Assembly (NCBI GenBank): GCA_030631975.1
Contig: DAOVKD010000043.1
Span: 1-6,259, forward strand
DNA length: 6,259 nucleotides
Origin: Candidatus Woesearchaeota archaeon
GTDB lineage: Archaea; Nanobdellota; Nanobdellia; Woesearchaeales; GW2011-AR4
Reading direction: 5' to 3'
Positions 4,490-6,259 of the stretch are shown one piece after another. How positions within the stretch are numbered: the first letter of the stretch is position 1; each line of letters begins with the position of its first letter. Made by a program: the position numbers and the translations under genes. The notes beneath the pieces were generated by a model, which saw nothing but the letters and a program-made list of their open reading frames with translations, was not told the origin of the DNA and did no database searches.

Positions 4490-4915
4490 ATGGGTATTCT
4501 TGATAAGATTATGTTCTGGAAGAAGGGTGATGAGTTTGCAGATGTGGGTCTGGGAGAGAAAGAAAATCCGGCTTTTGGCAATGAGTTAGGCGCTGCTCCC
4601 GGCACTGGTTTAGGGCCTTCACCTGGTTTAGGGACAGAGCCTGGAATAGGCAGTGATTTGGGGCAGCAGCCTGGTCAAGGCTTTCAAACTCCGCAGCCAT
4701 CAATGCCTTCATATCCTTCACAACAGCAATTCCAGCCGCAGCCTCCAAGTTATGCAAATCCGCAGCAGGATTTAGAGTCAAAGAATCTTGAGATAATATC
4801 AAGCAAATTAGATGCCTTAAGGGCTTCCATTGACAGCTTAAGCCAAAGAATGGCTAACCTTGAGGCTATTGCGCGCGGTGAAGAAGAGCAGGGCAGAAGG
4901 AGAAGGTATTATTGA
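4490..4915 (+). CDS. Pro/Gly/Gln-rich protein with C-terminal coiled coil
   Basis: This 141-residue protein has three parts. An N-terminal amphipathic/aromatic motif MGILDKIMFWKKGDEF could touch a membrane or a partner. Residues about 20-93 are disordered and low in complexity: first Gly/Pro repeats (GTGLGPSPGLGTEPGIG), then Gln/Pro-rich sequence. A helix with heptad spacing (about 95-126: LEIISSKLDALRASIDSLSQRMANLEAI) would form a coiled coil, ending in an RRRR basic patch. I have seen this architecture in DPANN and related archaeal genomes as an uncharacterised small protein; no function is known to me. It is likely an oligomeric scaffold. The DNA is more GC-rich than its neighbours because of Gly/Pro codons, so this is not a sign of transfer. 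Confidence 0.8.
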   Translation: MGILDKIMFWKKGDEFADVGLGEKENPAFGNELGAAPGTGLGPSPGLGTEPGIGSDLGQQPGQGFQTPQPSMPSYPSQQQFQPQPPSYANPQQDLESKNLEIISSKLDALRASIDSLSQRMANLEAIARGEEEQGRRRRYY

Positions 4916-4920
4916 AAATG

Positions 4921-4930
4921 TTTATATAAG
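4921..4930 (+). promoter_or_regulatory. TATA box of lspA
   Basis: TTTATATAAG follows 5 nt after the preceding stop codon, with its centre about 26 nt before ATG 4951. There is no convincing SD before the ATG, so lspA is probably transcribed as a leaderless mRNA from its own promoter. Confidence 0.65.
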
Positions 4931-4950
4931 GGCTATTTTTCTATTAGGCT

Positions 4951-5394
4951 ATGAAAAACAAATACATAACTATATTCTCAACAGCATTAATTATTATTTT
5001 GATTGACCAGATTTCAAAATTTTTAATAAAAACTAATTTGCAGTTAAATGAAAGTTTGCCTTTAATAAAAAATATCTTTCATTGGACATATATGCATAAC
5101 TTTGGAGCTGGATTTGGGGTTTTGCAGCAGCAAAAATGGATTTTGATTTTTATTTCTTTGGTCGTTATTGGGGTTATTTTTTATTATTTTGACAGGATTA
5201 AGGATAAAGAAATATCCCTACAAATTCTTATAGGCTTTATTTTAGGGGGTGTAATTGGCAACTTAATTGACAGGCTTTCTTACGGCTATGTAATAGACTT
5301 TCTGGATTTTATGATATGGCCTGTTTTTAATTTTGCGGATAGCTTTGCGTGCATAGGCGTTATTGGGCTGATAATTTATTTGTGGAAGAAGTAA
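4951..5394 (+). CDS. lspA: Lipoprotein signal peptidase (signal peptidase II)
   Basis: This 147-residue inner membrane aspartyl protease would cleave the signal peptide of prolipoproteins before the lipidated Cys. All family blocks are present in order: LIDQISKF (17-24, with D19), HNFGAGFG (49-56), GGVIGNLIDR (99-108), VIDFLDF (114-120) and FNFADS (126-131). D116 and D130 are the predicted catalytic pair. Four TM segments fit about 5-23, 62-80, 91-105 and 131-145. The length is slightly below the usual 150-170. The upstream TATA box marks it as an archaeal gene. LspA is unusual in archaea, where the usual bacterial lipoprotein pathway is mostly missing, so transfer from bacteria some time ago is a reasonable inference. 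No lgt gene or lipobox protein is visible in the window. Confidence 0.92.
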   Translation: MKNKYITIFSTALIIILIDQISKFLIKTNLQLNESLPLIKNIFHWTYMHNFGAGFGVLQQQKWILIFISLVVIGVIFYYFDRIKDKEISLQILIGFILGGVIGNLIDRLSYGYVIDFLDFMIWPVFNFADSFACIGVIGLIIYLWKK

Positions 5395-5546
5395 ACACCC
5401 GGTAATTTATTTTGTTTAATATTTGTCATATTTCCCTGCCTTGACTGAACTAGGAATGGAGAACTTAATTTTTAAGCAGCAATAATTTTTTATAGGGTTA
5501 AAGTTTATACATATTATTCTGATTAAAACAACAAAAAAGATGTAAA
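5395..5546. other. Intergenic region between lspA and the acyl-CoA synthetase gene
   Basis: This 152-nt gap holds no ORF or RNA gene that I can support. Shortly after lspA the plus strand becomes T-rich (TTTATTTTG... about 5406-5425), and a T6 run follows at 5486-5491; either could end the lspA transcript in archaeal style. The right-hand part carries the promoter at 5503-5513. Confidence 0.5.
5503..5513 (+). promoter_or_regulatory. TATA box of the acyl-CoA synthetase gene
   Basis: GTTTATACATA lies with its centre about 39 nt before ATG 5547, so initiation near 5533-5535 would give a leader of about 13 nt. No clear SD is present in that leader. Confidence 0.45.
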
Positions 5547-6259
5547 ATGCACAAAAATATTGCAGGGTTGATTAAACATATCTGTATAAAAAATAAAGAA
5601 CGCATAGCTATAAGAAACAGGCAGGGCTATAGAACAAGAGATATAACATATGCTGAGCTTTACGATAAGATAACAAAAACCTCAAGATTATTTGAGAAAT
5701 TAAGAATAAAAAAATCAGATAAAATCCTGATACTTGGAAAGAATTGTGTTGAATGGGTTATTGTATTTCTTTCAGCTATTTCACAAGGCATAATAGGAGT
5801 CCCTCTTGACACAAATTCTGACACGGCTTTTATCAAAAAGATAATGGCGCAGACAAGGCCAAAAGTCATTTTTACTTCAAAAAAAATGAAATTGGGAATA
5901 AAAACAATCTACTTTGATGAATTAGAAAGCCGGATTCGGGATTTAATTCCAAAGGAAGCTCAAAAAATTAATCCAAAAGATACAGCGGAAATATTATACA
6001 CATCAGGCACAACAGATATTCCAAAAGGAGTAGTTCTAACAAATGAGAATTTCTTAGCAGGCATGGATTCGTTAACAAGAGCAGTAAAGCTGCTTCCTCT
6101 GAAATTTATTTCTGTATTGCCTCTTAGCCATATACTTGAACAGGTCATTGGCTTGTTAAGTCCGTTGTATTATGGTTCCAGCATACTCTATCCAGCAGCT
6201 TTTAGGCCAGTAAGACTTACAGAGATAATAAGGAATAAAAACATCAATGCGATGATATG
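5547..6259 (+). CDS. AMP-forming acyl-CoA synthetase/ligase, N-terminal part (3' end outside window)
   Basis: An open frame of 237 codons runs from ATG 5547 to the window edge without a stop; members of this family are usually 500 residues or more. It activates a carboxylate with ATP to an acyl-adenylate and passes it to CoA or another acceptor. The P-loop YTSGTTDIPKGV (151-162) is the family signature, with Asp157 where Gly is usual. LPLSHILEQ (191-199) matches the next conserved block (PLSH-x-x-E), as in long-chain fatty acyl-CoA ligases. The N-terminus has the expected ITYAELYDKI (33-42) and KILILGKNCVEWVIVFLSAI (59-78). There is no signal peptide or TM, so it is cytoplasmic or peripheral. 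Substrate cannot be told because the C-terminal part is missing. Confidence 0.9.
   Translation, partial: MHKNIAGLIKHICIKNKERIAIRNRQGYRTRDITYAELYDKITKTSRLFEKLRIKKSDKILILGKNCVEWVIVFLSAISQGIIGVPLDTNSDTAFIKKIMAQTRPKVIFTSKKMKLGIKTIYFDELESRIRDLIPKEAQKINPKDTAEILYTSGTTDIPKGVVLTNENFLAGMDSLTRAVKLLPLKFISVLPLSHILEQVIGLLSPLYYGSSILYPAAFRPVRLTEIIRNKNINAMI

Noticed and set aside
4509..4802. Minus-strand ORF opposite the coiled-coil gene
   Set aside because: It is a shadow of a low-complexity coding region; the plus frame has a promoter, an SD and family resemblance.
1..6259. Bacterial (CPR) origin of the contig
   Set aside because: LspA and GGAGG-type SDs would fit, but the repeated TATA boxes at leaderless spacing and the ArnR1-type regulator favour an archaeon. 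I cannot exclude this without a search.

Overview
The window is AT-rich and looks archaeal. TATA-box-like elements (TTTATATA and variants) sit about 26-31 nt upstream of several start codons with no Shine-Dalgarno (SD) sequence, which is the leaderless arrangement common in archaea. Other starts carry GGAGGT or AGGTGAT SD sequences. The protein families resemble those of small-genome DPANN archaea (Woesearchaeota/Pacearchaeota-like): a short secreted Gly/Lys/Gln-tailed protein, a 7-TM protein paired with a small winged-helix protein, and a COG2231-type endonuclease III relative. The lineage is inferred from memory of those families, not from a search.

Layout. Positions 1-573 (minus) hold two tandem copies of a small secreted protein gene, the left one cut by the window edge, with a hairpin/T-run terminator between them. 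Positions 570-780 (minus) hold a consensus TATA box and two possible very small ORFs leading into the intact copy. Positions 861-1798 (plus) hold a 7-TM protein gene overlapping a winged-helix regulator gene. Positions 1836-2936 (plus) hold a DNA glycosylase/endonuclease III-like gene. Positions 3118-3640 (minus) hold a MazF/PemK-like toxin and its antitoxin. Positions 3761-4915 (plus) hold a two-TM membrane protein gene and a Pro/Gly/Gln-rich coiled-coil protein gene. Positions 4951-5394 (plus) hold lspA, lipoprotein signal peptidase. From 5547 to the window end (plus) is the N-terminal part of an AMP-forming acyl-CoA synthetase.

The most striking structure is a pair of MITE-like elements in the endonuclease III-like gene. 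Element A (2578-2796, 219 bp) has 15-bp perfect terminal inverted repeats (TIRs) GGCTGCGTTCAAAAT and a 9-bp target duplication ATAATAATG. Element plus duplication is 228 bp, 76 codons with no stop, so the gene stays open and a foreign-looking 76-residue insert sits between the catalytic Asp and the Fe-S cysteines. Element B (2915-3096, 182 bp) has the same 14-bp end sequence and a 10-bp target duplication GCAATTATTT, and it replaces the gene's last residues. The interiors of A and B look unrelated, but both are built from nested inverted repeats. Element A's interior can fold into a multi-stem RNA and is clearly richer in GC than its surroundings. The same gene also has an older-looking internal duplication of its AILTQ-T-W helix.
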